DNA of 64,000 nucleotides. It comes from Selenomonas sp. AB3002 (lineage in GTDB: Bacteria; Bacillota; Negativicutes; Selenomonadales; Selenomonadaceae). The position numbers and the translations under genes were made by a program. The DNA is taken from positions 230,001 to 294,000 of the forward strand of contig NZ_JNIO01000007.1 of the NCBI RefSeq assembly GCF_000702545.1, written 5' to 3'. This document shows, in pieces, positions 18,898 through 26,611 of this stretch (its first letter is position 1; each line of letters starts with the position of its first letter). The notes beneath the pieces were generated by a model. That model was given only the letters and a program-made list of their open reading frames with translations, ran no database searches and was not told the DNA's origin.

Positions 18898-18986
18898 GTG
18901 CGCTGCAGCCTGGCATAAAAAGTCATTGTTCAGGCATGAGGTGGTAGGCAGGGGGCTGGTGGCGTGATAAAATAAAGTATCAGCCT

Positions 18987-19150
18987 AGGGCGTGTTGATT
19001 AATTCACTAAGCCCATCTTCACGTATCTTGACTGTCCCTGCTGCGTTGACAAATCCTCGACATAGCACCGCTATGCCTCCGGTTTGTCGCCTTGCAATGG
19101 ACAGCCAATCTACGCAAATCTGGGCCAAGTTCATTTAATCAACACGCCCT
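18987..19150. repeat. Palindromic MITE-like element 1
   Basis: The 164-bp element has perfect 16-bp terminal inverted repeats ('AGGGCGTGTTGATTAA' / 'TTAATCAACACGCCCT') and imperfect pairing further inward. The centre holds the palindrome 'GCATAGCGGTGCTATG' (in reverse complement). It has no coding capacity. A similar but diverged element lies at 52805. No target duplication is obvious. Confidence 0.7.
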
Positions 19151-19226
19151 AAAATCTTCCTGAGAAAGACAGAATAGGGCCTATAGGGACTGGCTGGCGG
19201 GAGAAGATTATTGATGGAGGTGCTGC

Positions 19227-20240
19227 ATGATGATGGATTTCAAGCGCAAGGCGTGCCTGTGGGTAGTGGCGGCTTTGCTGGCGGCAGGGGTGCCAGCCGG
19301 GGTGCAGGCGGCACAGTTTGCGCCCATGACGGCAGTGGAGCAGGCCGCTGCGGAGCGCGGTGACTACCGCGGCTATTACTGGAGATTGGACGAGGCGGAC
19401 AAGGATAAGCTGCCCCGCAATTTTCGTCTGGCAGACGGGGAGTTCAAGGAGATGCCTGCCGAAAAGGGCGGCCCTGACCTGTTGTCCTCTCCATCCCGTG
19501 AGGGGCTGGACAGACTGCACATCTCCGGCAGCGCAGAGTTCTCCCGGGGGGAATGGAACCGGCTCTGGAAGCTCCTGCGGCAGAAGGCCCAAGGTCCCGT
19601 CTATGTGGTGGACCTGAGGCAGGAGTCCCACGGCTATTTCAATGGGGCTGCCGTCAGCTGGCGCGGCAAGCGCAACTGGGGCAATTTGGGCAAATCCCGG
19701 CGTGAGGTGCTGCGGGACGAGCAGAAACGGCTGACAGAGGCCCGGGGACAGAAGCTGCAGGTGGCGAAGAAGAAGGAAAGCGAAACCATGCTCATGGAAG
19801 TCAGGGAGGTCCAGAGTGAAAAGGAACTGGTGGAGCAGAGTGGCGCCCGCTACTTCCGCCTGACGGATACTGACCATGTGTGGCCTGCAGCGGAAAATAT
19901 CGACAGGTTCATAGATTTTGTCAGGAAAATGCCCGCGGATGCCTGGCTCCATTTCCACTGCCGGGCAGGCAAAGGCAGGACCACCAGCTATATGGCCATG
20001 TATGACATGATGAAAAACCCCCAGGTGCCCTGCGAGGACATCATCTCCCGCCAGTACCTGCTGGGGGGAGCCTATCTGGCCTTCGAGCTGCAGAACCCCA
20101 AGCCCAGCCAGTGGCGGGCCGGCTATTATCATGAGAAGACCTTGATGATCAGGAAATTCTATCAGTATGTGCAGGAGAATCACCAGAGCAATTTCAAGGT
20201 GAAATGGTCAAAGTGGCTGAAAGCCAACGGGAATAATTGA
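19227..20240 (+). CDS. Secreted PTP-like (cysteine) phytase
   Basis: This 337-residue protein has a signal peptide (residues 1 to about 27: positive 'MDFKRKA', hydrophobic 'CLWVVAALLAAG', cut near 'VQAAQ'). The phosphatase signature 'HCRAGKGRTTS' fits HCx5R with catalytic Cys near residue 248. 'DTDHVWPAAENIDRFIDF' corresponds to the general-acid loop of PTP-like phytases, with Asp preceding His-Val-Trp-Pro. The family, known from Selenomonas ruminantium, removes phosphates from myo-inositol hexakisphosphate outside the cytoplasm. The P-loop differs from the classical 'HCEAGVGRTT' (Arg and Lys instead of Glu and Val), which may shift substrate preference. The start lies after 'GGAGG'. Confidence 0.85.
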   Translation: MMMDFKRKACLWVVAALLAAGVPAGVQAAQFAPMTAVEQAAAERGDYRGYYWRLDEADKDKLPRNFRLADGEFKEMPAEKGGPDLLSSPSREGLDRLHISGSAEFSRGEWNRLWKLLRQKAQGPVYVVDLRQESHGYFNGAAVSWRGKRNWGNLGKSRREVLRDEQKRLTEARGQKLQVAKKKESETMLMEVREVQSEKELVEQSGARYFRLTDTDHVWPAAENIDRFIDFVRKMPADAWLHFHCRAGKGRTTSYMAMYDMMKNPQVPCEDIISRQYLLGGAYLAFELQNPKPSQWRAGYYHEKTLMIRKFYQYVQENHQSNFKVKWSKWLKANGNN

Positions 20241-20252
20241 ATGGCGTTGAAA

Positions 20253-20282
20253 GGACAGGAGAGCCCAGGCCCTCCTGTTTTT
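20253..20282 (+). terminator. Terminator after the phytase gene
   Basis: The stem 'ACAGGAG' / 'CTCCTGT' is followed by T5. A second small hairpin, 'CCCCTCTATGAGGGG' plus T7, lies at 20315-20339. Confidence 0.75.
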
Positions 20283-20427
20283 GCTGTGAAGCCTCCTTTT
20301 CGGCAGCTGACTTGCTCCCCTCTATGAGGGGATTTTTTTATTAGGAAATTTTCACAAATCTAATATAAATTTAACAAACTTATAGTACCATGAGTGAGAG
20401 CGATTATTGAGAAAGGGGAGATGCAAT

Positions 20428-21039
20428 ATGATGAAAAAGATTTTCTTGTGGCTGGGGACGGCGCTGGTGAAGACAATCTCTATCTGCAGCAATCGTCGTG
20501 TCATCTGCCGGCAGGAGGAACTGCCTGCAGATGATATGAAGTGGGAGGACGCACCCCAGGAGCTCAGGCAGTGGATATTGGCAGCCTGTGCCATCAACAG
20601 GAAGGCGCTGGGGCTGGACCCCCATAAGCTGGGGGGCTTTGCGGGGAGAACCTTTTGGGGGCGGTGCTGGACACGGTCCGGGCTGGCTGATATGTGGGAT
20701 ATATACAGCCGTCGGGACCTCATCGAGACGATTCAGGATATGATTGAGGACAAGCTGGTGTGGCAGGCCCTGCGGGTGCTGCAGCTGGCAGGCACTGGCT
20801 ATGTGGCGGGGTATCTCACCATGAGGGAGGCCCTGAATGTCTCCGTGGCTGCAGGACTGCGCCTGCAGAAGCTGACCCGCAGCTGGGAGGGGCTGGCCAA
20901 GGCTTACCTGCGTTCCTATGACCAGCAGATGGATAATGACTGGGGGCTGGAGGAAAGGCAGGAAGCCTATGTCAGGCTCAAGGCCGCCAATGATATCTAT
21001 ACCGTGCCCTTTGATATGAAGCTGGAGAAGAGCTGGTAA
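20428..21039 (+). CDS. DUF1266 domain protein (short paralogue)
   Basis: I start at ATG 20428 (203 residues), because 'AAAGGGGAG' lies just upstream. The protein shows the DUF1266 signature: 'DMWDIYSRRDLIETIQDMIE', 'GTGYVAGYLTMREALNV', 'GLRLQKLTRSWEGLAKAYLR'. The C-terminus 'VPFDMKLEKSW' is nearly the same as in the gene at 23600, so the two are paralogues on either side of a Sel1 gene. DUF1266 proteins (for example YbeU/YbeR of E. coli) have no established function. No signal peptide or membrane segment is clear beyond a mildly hydrophobic N-terminus. Confidence 0.72.
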   Translation: MMKKIFLWLGTALVKTISICSNRRVICRQEELPADDMKWEDAPQELRQWILAACAINRKALGLDPHKLGGFAGRTFWGRCWTRSGLADMWDIYSRRDLIETIQDMIEDKLVWQALRVLQLAGTGYVAGYLTMREALNVSVAAGLRLQKLTRSWEGLAKAYLRSYDQQMDNDWGLEERQEAYVRLKAANDIYTVPFDMKLEKSW

Positions 21040-21083
21040 TTTCCTTAGCAGATGTAGTTTAGATGCAGAAAAGGGGTAAGACA

Positions 21084-23582
21084 ATGGCAAAGAGATTTCA
21101 GCCGCAGGTGCATGAGGCAGTGGAGCTTATCTGGAACCAGTACGACAAGGAGTGCGGACTGAAGGGGCAGGCCATGCTCCGGGAGGCCGCCGAAGGCGGG
21201 GATATGGACGCCTGGGCTATCCTGGCCCGCACCTATATGGGAGTCACCGCCGTGGGGGAAATGAACGGGCTGGGCTTCGTGGCAGATGACGAGAAGGTGC
21301 ATGAGTGCCTGCTGAAAAGCATCAAGGGCGGCAGCGCCATAGGCGTGCTCTGCGCCATAGCCGACAAGGGCTTGCACCCTACGGAGCATGAGGCCATGCT
21401 GGAGAAATGGGAAAGCCCCGAAAAGGTCATCGAGGCGATGCAGGAATACACCGGCAAGGGAGGGGAGCCTTTGGCTTCCTATCTGCTGGGCATAGCTTAC
21501 GACTACGGCAGCGTGTCCTTCCTGAGGGGCAGCCAGGAGGGGGAGCTGGAGCTCCTGCAGACGGCCCTGCCCTATCTGGAAGAGGCTGTGCAGGGGGGCT
21601 TTGCCTTTGGCATGGACACTTACAAGAAATGCGTGCGCAGCAGCTGCCGCAACGGTGGAGATATGTCCCAGGTGGAGAAGTACCGCCGCTATGAGGACGG
21701 CTTCTGCCGGTCAGGCTATCCCCATGCCCTCTGGAGCAGGGCCGAGGACCTTTATGAGGAGGAAAGGTACAGGGATGCTTTCGCCCTTTACGAAAAGGCA
21801 GCCAAGGCAGGCCATGAGAATTCCCTTTACAATCTGGGCTATATGTACCGCCATGGCCAGGGAGTGAAGGAAGACCCCAGGAAAGCCTTTGAGGAGTATT
21901 TCCTGCCCCTGGCCCTGCAGGGCCATGTGACCTCCATGTATCAGGTGGCGGACCTGTATTTCTGGGGTGATTACTTCGAGCGGGATTTTGACAAGGCTTT
22001 TGAGTGGTGCGGGAAGTCTCTGGACAAAATCGCCCAGTGCCACGATTTCTACAACTACGATGTGCTCATGCCTCTCATCTGCTACTGCAAGCTCTACGGC
22101 CGCGGTACCAGTATGGCGCAGGAGGCGGCGGCCCGCAGCATTCGGGAGGAAATGACCCGGGAGGAGCAGCAGGAAATGCTGCCGCCCTACAAGCGGGCCT
22201 TGCTGCAGTATCTCATGGCAGAGGTCTATGAGCATGGCTATGGCGGGCTGCCCCAGAATGAGAAGCTGGCTGAGCAGTACCGCAGTGCAGCTACGGAGTA
22301 CAAGGGCTTCCAGATCATGCTGTCCAAGCTGTCCTGGGAGAAAGCCGAGGGGGCGTGGAAAAGCCTGGCCGCAGGCGGCAGTAACAGTATGGACAAGGCC
22401 GACACCTTCCGCAGCTGGCAGGACGAGCGCACTGAGAGGGCGGAGGGCAGGCGCCCCTGGAAGCTGTCGCTTGAATGGGAGGATAGCTATGGCGTAAGCT
22501 TCTGGCATTATGACAGGGATGAACTGAGGGCGGCGCTGGAGCTTAATAAGCGTGATGTCTATATCAGCGTATTGCTGAACAAAAATTACAAGGGCTGTGA
22601 CTATCTGGGAGCCAGCTTCGATGGAGAGAAATACTATCTGCAGGCCAAGATCAGCGCTGGCTATACGTACAAGGAAGAAAAGGACCCTGAGGCGGCAGCA
22701 GAAGTGCTGGCTGCCTGGGCTGAAGGGAAGGGCCTGGTGGGGGAAGGCTGGCAGAATGACGAGGATGCCCAGCAGAGAAGGCAGTGGAATGACTATCTCC
22801 ATGAGGCTGATGAGTGCCAGGCAAATGATGATGAAGAAGGGCGCATTGCGGCCCTCAAGGCAGCGGCAGACATTGGCTGCGGCCATGCCATGAACCTTTT
22901 GGGCATTATCTGCGGCGATGATTTCAAGACGGCTTCCCAGTGGTTCCTCAATGCCACCACCACCAAAGTCCGGGAGGATGTGGTTTCCGCCTGGTACAGC
23001 CTGGGCCGCCTGCACCTGCAGCACCCGGAGGGCAGCGGCTCCCAGGCCATGTACTACCTGCAGAAGGCCGCTGACATGGGAGAGACTGGGGCCTGGGTGC
23101 AGCTGGGCATCTGCCACTTGAAGGGCATTGGCACTGTGCAGGATTATGAAAGGGGAGTGGCCTGCTACGAGAAGGGCATTGAGCTGGGGGATTACGAAGC
23201 CATGTATGCCCGGGCCATGCTCTGCCAGGACGAGGAAGGGGAGTGGCACGACCCTGACACTGCTATCCGGGTGCTGCAAAGGGCAGCTGCCGAAACCTGC
23301 GAGGAAAACCACTATCAGAATGAGGCCCGCCTGCTGCTGGCCAAGGCTCTCATGGCCAAGGATGAGGAGGCCAACTACGACCAAGCCCGGGCACTGGTGC
23401 GGCAGGCCGCCGGGGAAGGATGCCTGGAAGCCGTCTGGACCATGTCCCATTTCTACAAGCTGGAGGATAATTTCCGCGCCTACCGCAAGGTCCTGCGGGA
23501 TCTGGCGGACGATGGCTATGAGCCCGCCCGGGAGGAGCTGGACGAGATGTATGCAACCAGCGAGTGGAGCGAGTGCCTGTAA
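21084..23582 (+). CDS. Sel1-like repeat (SLR) protein
   Basis: The large soluble protein (832 residues from ATG 21084; ATG 21063 is possible but lies before the 'AAAAGGGG' site) is built of alpha-solenoid Sel1 repeats. Examples are 'ALYEKAAKAGHENSLYNLGY', 'AMYYLQKAADMGETGAWVQL' and 'GVACYEKGIELGDYEAMYAR'. Repeats occupy roughly residues 30-420 and 590-820. A non-repeat insert ('SLEWEDSYGVSFWHYDRDEL' onward, about 460-560) separates them. SLR proteins are interaction scaffolds. It is flanked by two DUF1266 genes in the same orientation with gaps of 45 and 17 nt, so they likely form one operon. Confidence 0.82.
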   Translation: MAKRFQPQVHEAVELIWNQYDKECGLKGQAMLREAAEGGDMDAWAILARTYMGVTAVGEMNGLGFVADDEKVHECLLKSIKGGSAIGVLCAIADKGLHPTEHEAMLEKWESPEKVIEAMQEYTGKGGEPLASYLLGIAYDYGSVSFLRGSQEGELELLQTALPYLEEAVQGGFAFGMDTYKKCVRSSCRNGGDMSQVEKYRRYEDGFCRSGYPHALWSRAEDLYEEERYRDAFALYEKAAKAGHENSLYNLGYMYRHGQGVKEDPRKAFEEYFLPLALQGHVTSMYQVADLYFWGDYFERDFDKAFEWCGKSLDKIAQCHDFYNYDVLMPLICYCKLYGRGTSMAQEAAARSIREEMTREEQQEMLPPYKRALLQYLMAEVYEHGYGGLPQNEKLAEQYRSAATEYKGFQIMLSKLSWEKAEGAWKSLAAGGSNSMDKADTFRSWQDERTERAEGRRPWKLSLEWEDSYGVSFWHYDRDELRAALELNKRDVYISVLLNKNYKGCDYLGASFDGEKYYLQAKISAGYTYKEEKDPEAAAEVLAAWAEGKGLVGEGWQNDEDAQQRRQWNDYLHEADECQANDDEEGRIAALKAAADIGCGHAMNLLGIICGDDFKTASQWFLNATTTKVREDVVSAWYSLGRLHLQHPEGSGSQAMYYLQKAADMGETGAWVQLGICHLKGIGTVQDYERGVACYEKGIELGDYEAMYARAMLCQDEEGEWHDPDTAIRVLQRAAAETCEENHYQNEARLLLAKALMAKDEEANYDQARALVRQAAGEGCLEAVWTMSHFYKLEDNFRAYRKVLRDLADDGYEPAREELDEMYATSEWSECL

Positions 23583-23599
23583 GCAGGAAGGGAAAGAGT

Positions 23600-24541
23600 A
23601 TGGAAACTATCACCATGAAGGCCCAGTTCCTTGGGAAGAAGGGCTTCTTCAGCCGCTTCTTCAGCAAGAACTATTGGGGGCAGGTGGAGCTGCGGCCAGA
23701 TGGCACCATAAAGATGACGGGATATGACAAGGTCTACAGGGCAAAAGAGTGCGACCAGTTCAGGAATACTTATGATGAAGATGATAAGGTGGCCTATATG
23801 GAGGTCAATATGTATGAGGACGAGGAAGACTGCTACCGCTTTGTTCTCTACAGGGAAGATGCCATCGCCTTCTTTGCCTGGCTGATACGGCAGGAGCCGG
23901 GCATGTTTGGAGAGCGCACCCTGAGGTCGGAGTATGACAGCTTCCGGGCTCATCTGGAAGGGCCGGTGCTGAATAAGCTGCGGCAGTGGCAGGCAGAAGA
24001 TGACAAGGTCATCGGCCTTCCCAAAGATGACCTGGTCTGGGAAGAGGTGGATGAGGACTTTCGCAAGTGGATCATCGCCGACTGCGCCCTCATTCACAAG
24101 GCCAACCATGACGATATCCACGAACTGGGGGGCGCCTCCCATCTGGATCCCATAGGCCGGGAGTATGGCCGGTGGATTCTGCGGGATTCATGGGAGATAA
24201 ACAGCCGCCCTGAGCTTATCGAGACCATCCAGGATATGATAGAGGACAAGCTCCTATGGCAGCTCCAGCGCACAATACAGAATGCCAGCTGGGGGTATCT
24301 GGCAGGTTTTTTGACTCTGCGGGAGACCCTGAACGTGATCCTCACCGCCGGCCAGCGCCTGCAGAAGGTGACCCGCAGCTGGGAGGGCTTGGGCAAGGGC
24401 TATATGCGCTCATACGAGTCCTATCTTGGCTATGACGCCCTCTACGACAGCAGGGCAGCCGCCCTGGAAGAGCTGCTGGAGTCTGAGGACAGCCCCTACA
24501 GGCAGGTGCCCTTCGATATGGAGCTTTGCAGGAGCTGGTGA
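23600..24541 (+). CDS. DUF1266 domain protein (long paralogue)
   Basis: This 313-residue protein starts at ATG 23600 after 'GGAAGGGAAAGAG'. The N-terminal 120 residues ('MKAQFLGKKGFFSRFFSKNY', then 'WGQVELRPDGTIKMTGYDKV') form an extra beta-rich domain absent from the paralogue at 20428. The C-terminal part is DUF1266: 'SWEINSRPELIETIQDMIED', 'GYLAGFLTLRETLNVIL', 'RLQKVTRSWEGLGKGYMRSY'. The near-identical segment in both paralogues ('LIETIQDMIEDKL') points to a shared binding or catalytic surface. Function unknown. It ends the probable DUF1266-Sel1-DUF1266 operon. Confidence 0.72.
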   Translation: METITMKAQFLGKKGFFSRFFSKNYWGQVELRPDGTIKMTGYDKVYRAKECDQFRNTYDEDDKVAYMEVNMYEDEEDCYRFVLYREDAIAFFAWLIRQEPGMFGERTLRSEYDSFRAHLEGPVLNKLRQWQAEDDKVIGLPKDDLVWEEVDEDFRKWIIADCALIHKANHDDIHELGGASHLDPIGREYGRWILRDSWEINSRPELIETIQDMIEDKLLWQLQRTIQNASWGYLAGFLTLRETLNVILTAGQRLQKVTRSWEGLGKGYMRSYESYLGYDALYDSRAAALEELLESEDSPYRQVPFDMELCRSW

Positions 24542-24569
24542 GGAAGCCTCCACGGCACCTTCAAGAAGC

Positions 24570-24839
24570 ATGGATACGGAGTTTTTCCTGTCCTTTTTCT
24601 TTGCTTCTATGCTGTTGATTTGTACTGCCCCTGCAGTGGCTGGCGGCGGCGCAATGCTGATGGCGTCTATGTTTGGCATGTTCGGGGTGCCGGTGGCTGC
24701 AGTCATGCTCTTTATCGGCATTGAATCCATCATGGATCCAATTTGCACCGCAGGCAACGTGGCAGGAAATGTTTCGTCTTCATTCATTTTGGCACGAATG
24801 GAGGGCAAGGTTGACGAGAGCGTTTATAAAGAAAGCTGA
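24570..24839 (+). pseudogene. C-terminal fragment of a DAACS-family symporter
   Basis: The 89-codon frame from ATG 24570 encodes two hydrophobic segments ('TAPAVAGGGAMLMASMFGMF' and 'GVPVAAVMLFIGIESIMDPI') and an 'NVAGNVSSSFILAR' end. This is the layout of the last membrane hairpin of dicarboxylate/amino-acid:cation symporters, where 'D..xxxNVxGD' normally follows. It aligns with the C-terminus of the intact symporter at 26612. The first 300 or so residues are missing; the preceding DNA is the DUF1266 gene. It has no ribosome site. Confidence 0.6.
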
Positions 24840-24845
24840 ACTAGC

Positions 24846-24889
24846 AAGGGGCTGTTGCACGTAATCAAAACGTGCAGCAGCCCCTTTTT
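24846..24889. terminator. Hairpin resembling the IS1182-copy left end
   Basis: The stem 'AAGGGGCTGTTGCACG' / 'CGTGCAGCAGCCCCTT' with T5 works as a terminator. The same text (with small changes) forms the left ends of the IS1182-family copies at 28732, 32122 and 53006. It is either a solo IS end or the type of host hairpin the element copies. Confidence 0.7.
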
Positions 24890-24938
24890 GGCGTGCAGTC
24901 CAATTTATGAAACGCCCCTGTATTTACGGGCAATGCGA

Positions 24939-24967
24939 TTGACACCTATAACGTTACAGGTTATAAT
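24939..24967 (+). promoter_or_regulatory. Consensus promoter with embedded operator (higA)
   Basis: TTGACA (24939) and TATAAT (24962) match the sigma-70 consensus with a 17-bp spacer. The spacer contains a near-perfect palindrome, 'ACCTATAACGTTACAGGT', a likely autoregulation site for HigA. Confidence 0.85.
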
Positions 24968-24973
24968 CAAAAC

Positions 24974-25030
24974 ATGATAAAAATATTCAGACATAACGGC
25001 CTTACATATATGAAGAAAGGGGGTATTAGC
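24974..25030 (+). pseudogene. HigB toxin relic
   Basis: The first codons after the promoter read [17 protein letters not shown]. This matches the beginning of HigB/RelE-type toxins ('MIKxFRHKGL...'). The frame then runs straight into higA, so all but about 15 codons of the toxin are deleted while promoter and antitoxin remain. Confidence 0.6.
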
Positions 25031-25342
25031 ATGAACAGCTATATTGATTCACAAGTCAAGCCGTCCCACCCCGGAGAGGTCTTCAAAGAAGATGTATTGA
25101 TTCCTTTGGGGATAAGCGTTACCAAGGCAGCAGAACTTCTGGGGGTATCGAGAAAAACCTTATCTGCGTTCATAAACCAGAGGTGCTCTCTAAGCCCGGA
25201 ACTGGCAATCCGTATTGCTGCTGCAACGAATACTTCGGTGGAAAGCTGGTTGGGAATGCAGTATGCCTTAACGCTATGGGAAACCAAAAAGAATAAGGAA
25301 AATATAATTGCGTCTGTTCAAGAGCATTCGCTGGCAGGATGA
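25031..25342 (+). CDS. higA: HigA-type antitoxin / XRE regulator
   Basis: I start at ATG 25031 (103 residues) after 'GAAAGGGGG'. The sequence '[20 protein letters not shown]', the helix-turn-helix '[20 protein letters not shown]' and '[20 protein letters not shown]' are the VapI/HigA antitoxin pattern. '[12 protein letters not shown]' is also typical. HigA normally neutralises the mRNA-cleaving toxin HigB and represses its own operon. The toxin upstream is reduced to a stub, so this is now an orphan regulator that may protect against other HigB toxins. Confidence 0.88.
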   Translation: MNSYIDSQVKPSHPGEVFKEDVLIPLGISVTKAAELLGVSRKTLSAFINQRCSLSPELAIRIAAATNTSVESWLGMQYALTLWETKKNKENIIASVQEHSLAG

Positions 25343-25467
25343 GTGAGCCAACCTTTTGACCTTGACTGGCCAGTGTTAGTCACTGTGAAGGCTGAAAAAT
25401 AAGACAGACATTTGAATTGGAACAGGAAAAGAGCATTTTCCTTGCATAAGAATAGGTGGCAGGATAT

Positions 25468-26163
25468 ATGAAAATAGGAATCATCGGCGCTATGAAATCG
25501 GAAGTGGAGGCTCTCAAGGCCGCCCTGGACACTACTCGCAGGAAGAGCAAGGCTTCAATGGAGTTCTGCGAGGGCAGGCTGGGGGCTGTGGAGGCAGTTG
25601 TGGTGCAGTGTGGCATTGGCAAGGTCAATGCGGGCATCTGTGCCCAGATTCTGGTGGATGATTTCCAGGTCACCCATATCATCAACACCGGCGTAGCCGG
25701 GGCGCTCAGTGACAAGCTGGAGGTGGGGGATCTGGTGATTTCCCAAGATGCCGTCCAGCACGACTTCACCGTGGAGTCCATCGGTTTCAAGAAGGGGGAG
25801 ATTCCCTTCACGGGCAAGGTGGCCTTTGAAGCAGATGAGGCCTTGCGGGCTAAGGCTCTCGCCGCCGTCAAGGAAGCCCTGCCGGGCATCAGGGCCATGG
25901 AGGGACGGGTCTGCTCCGGCGACCAGTTCATCTCCTCCAAGGAAGCCAAAGACCGCATCATCACCGAGTTTGACGGCACCTGCGCCGAAATGGAAGGCGC
26001 CGCCATCGCCCAGGTCTGCCATGCCAACCACCTGCCCTTTGTAATCCTGCGGGCCATCTCCGACAAGGCAGACGGCAGCGCCCATGTGAGTTTCGAGGAA
26101 TTCCAGAAGGAAGCCGCCAAGAACTCTGCGCGGCTGGTGCAGCATATGCTGGAGAACTGGTAA
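25468..26163 (+). CDS. mtnN: 5'-methylthioadenosine/S-adenosylhomocysteine nucleosidase
   Basis: This 231-residue cytosolic enzyme hydrolyses methylthioadenosine and S-adenosylhomocysteine to adenine and the thio-ribose, in methionine salvage and the activated methyl cycle. Key segments are present: 'KIGIIGAMKSEVEAL' (catalytic Glu 12), 'VVVQCGIGKVNA', 'INTGVAGAL', 'CSGDQFISS', 'EMEGAAIAQVC' (nucleoside-binding Met-Glu) and 'ILRAISDKADGSA' (catalytic Asp). The ATG at 25468 has 'GGCAGGA' upstream and opens on the usual N-terminus. A relic of the last 27 codons of a second copy lies at 43784. Confidence 0.94.
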   Translation: MKIGIIGAMKSEVEALKAALDTTRRKSKASMEFCEGRLGAVEAVVVQCGIGKVNAGICAQILVDDFQVTHIINTGVAGALSDKLEVGDLVISQDAVQHDFTVESIGFKKGEIPFTGKVAFEADEALRAKALAAVKEALPGIRAMEGRVCSGDQFISSKEAKDRIITEFDGTCAEMEGAAIAQVCHANHLPFVILRAISDKADGSAHVSFEEFQKEAAKNSARLVQHMLENW

Positions 26164-26184
26164 AGAGCGAAAGGGGCAGATGAT

Positions 26185-26517
26185 ATGGCAGGTGAGATTG
26201 TGCAGAAAGAAACGAAACTGGCTAATGGCTGGCTGGCCTGGCGTGTTGAGGGACGGATAGATATTTCCAATGCCAAGTCTATTTATGCAAGTGGAGAAAA
26301 AATCGTTGAGCGTGAGGATAAGACGGTTCTGGATATGGAGGCTGTGTCATATATTTCCAGCGCGGGACTCCGTGTGCTTTTGGGCCTGTCTAATAAAGCC
26401 AAGAGAGAGGGAAAGGAATTTGCGATAGCAAGGGCTGCTGATACGGTGAAGAAGATTCTGATCTATAGTAGGATGAACTTGTTTTTAAATATGCGTCCAT
26501 CGCTGGATGATCTGTGA
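26185..26517 (+). CDS. STAS domain anti-sigma factor antagonist
   Basis: This 110-residue single STAS domain is of the SpoIIAA/RsbV type. The segment 'WLAWRVEGRIDISNAKSI' forms the first strands, and 'DMEAVSYISSAGLRVLLGL' holds the phosphorylatable serine of the family (first or second Ser of 'ISSAGLR'). Such proteins bind anti-sigma kinases when unphosphorylated. It starts 22 nt after mtnN and lies 95 nt before a symporter carrying an anti-sigma-kinase-like N-terminal domain. The natural partner is therefore encoded next door. Confidence 0.88.
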   Translation: MAGEIVQKETKLANGWLAWRVEGRIDISNAKSIYASGEKIVEREDKTVLDMEAVSYISSAGLRVLLGLSNKAKREGKEFAIARAADTVKKILIYSRMNLFLNMRPSLDDL

Positions 26518-26611
26518 GCTTGGCAGATCAGAGACGAGGGGATGAATTATAGAAAACAAGCAACACATAGGCTGTTTTGCGAATGGTTTGCATGGATAAG
26601 GGGGTGGAGGG

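Noticed and set aside
21711-23450. 579-codon minus-strand frame opposite the Sel1 gene
   Set aside because: It is an antisense shadow; the plus strand has clear Sel1 repeats and a ribosome site.
24426-24569. Upstream extension of the symporter fragment frame
   Set aside because: It overlaps the DUF1266 gene in another frame; the recognisable symporter text begins only near 24570.
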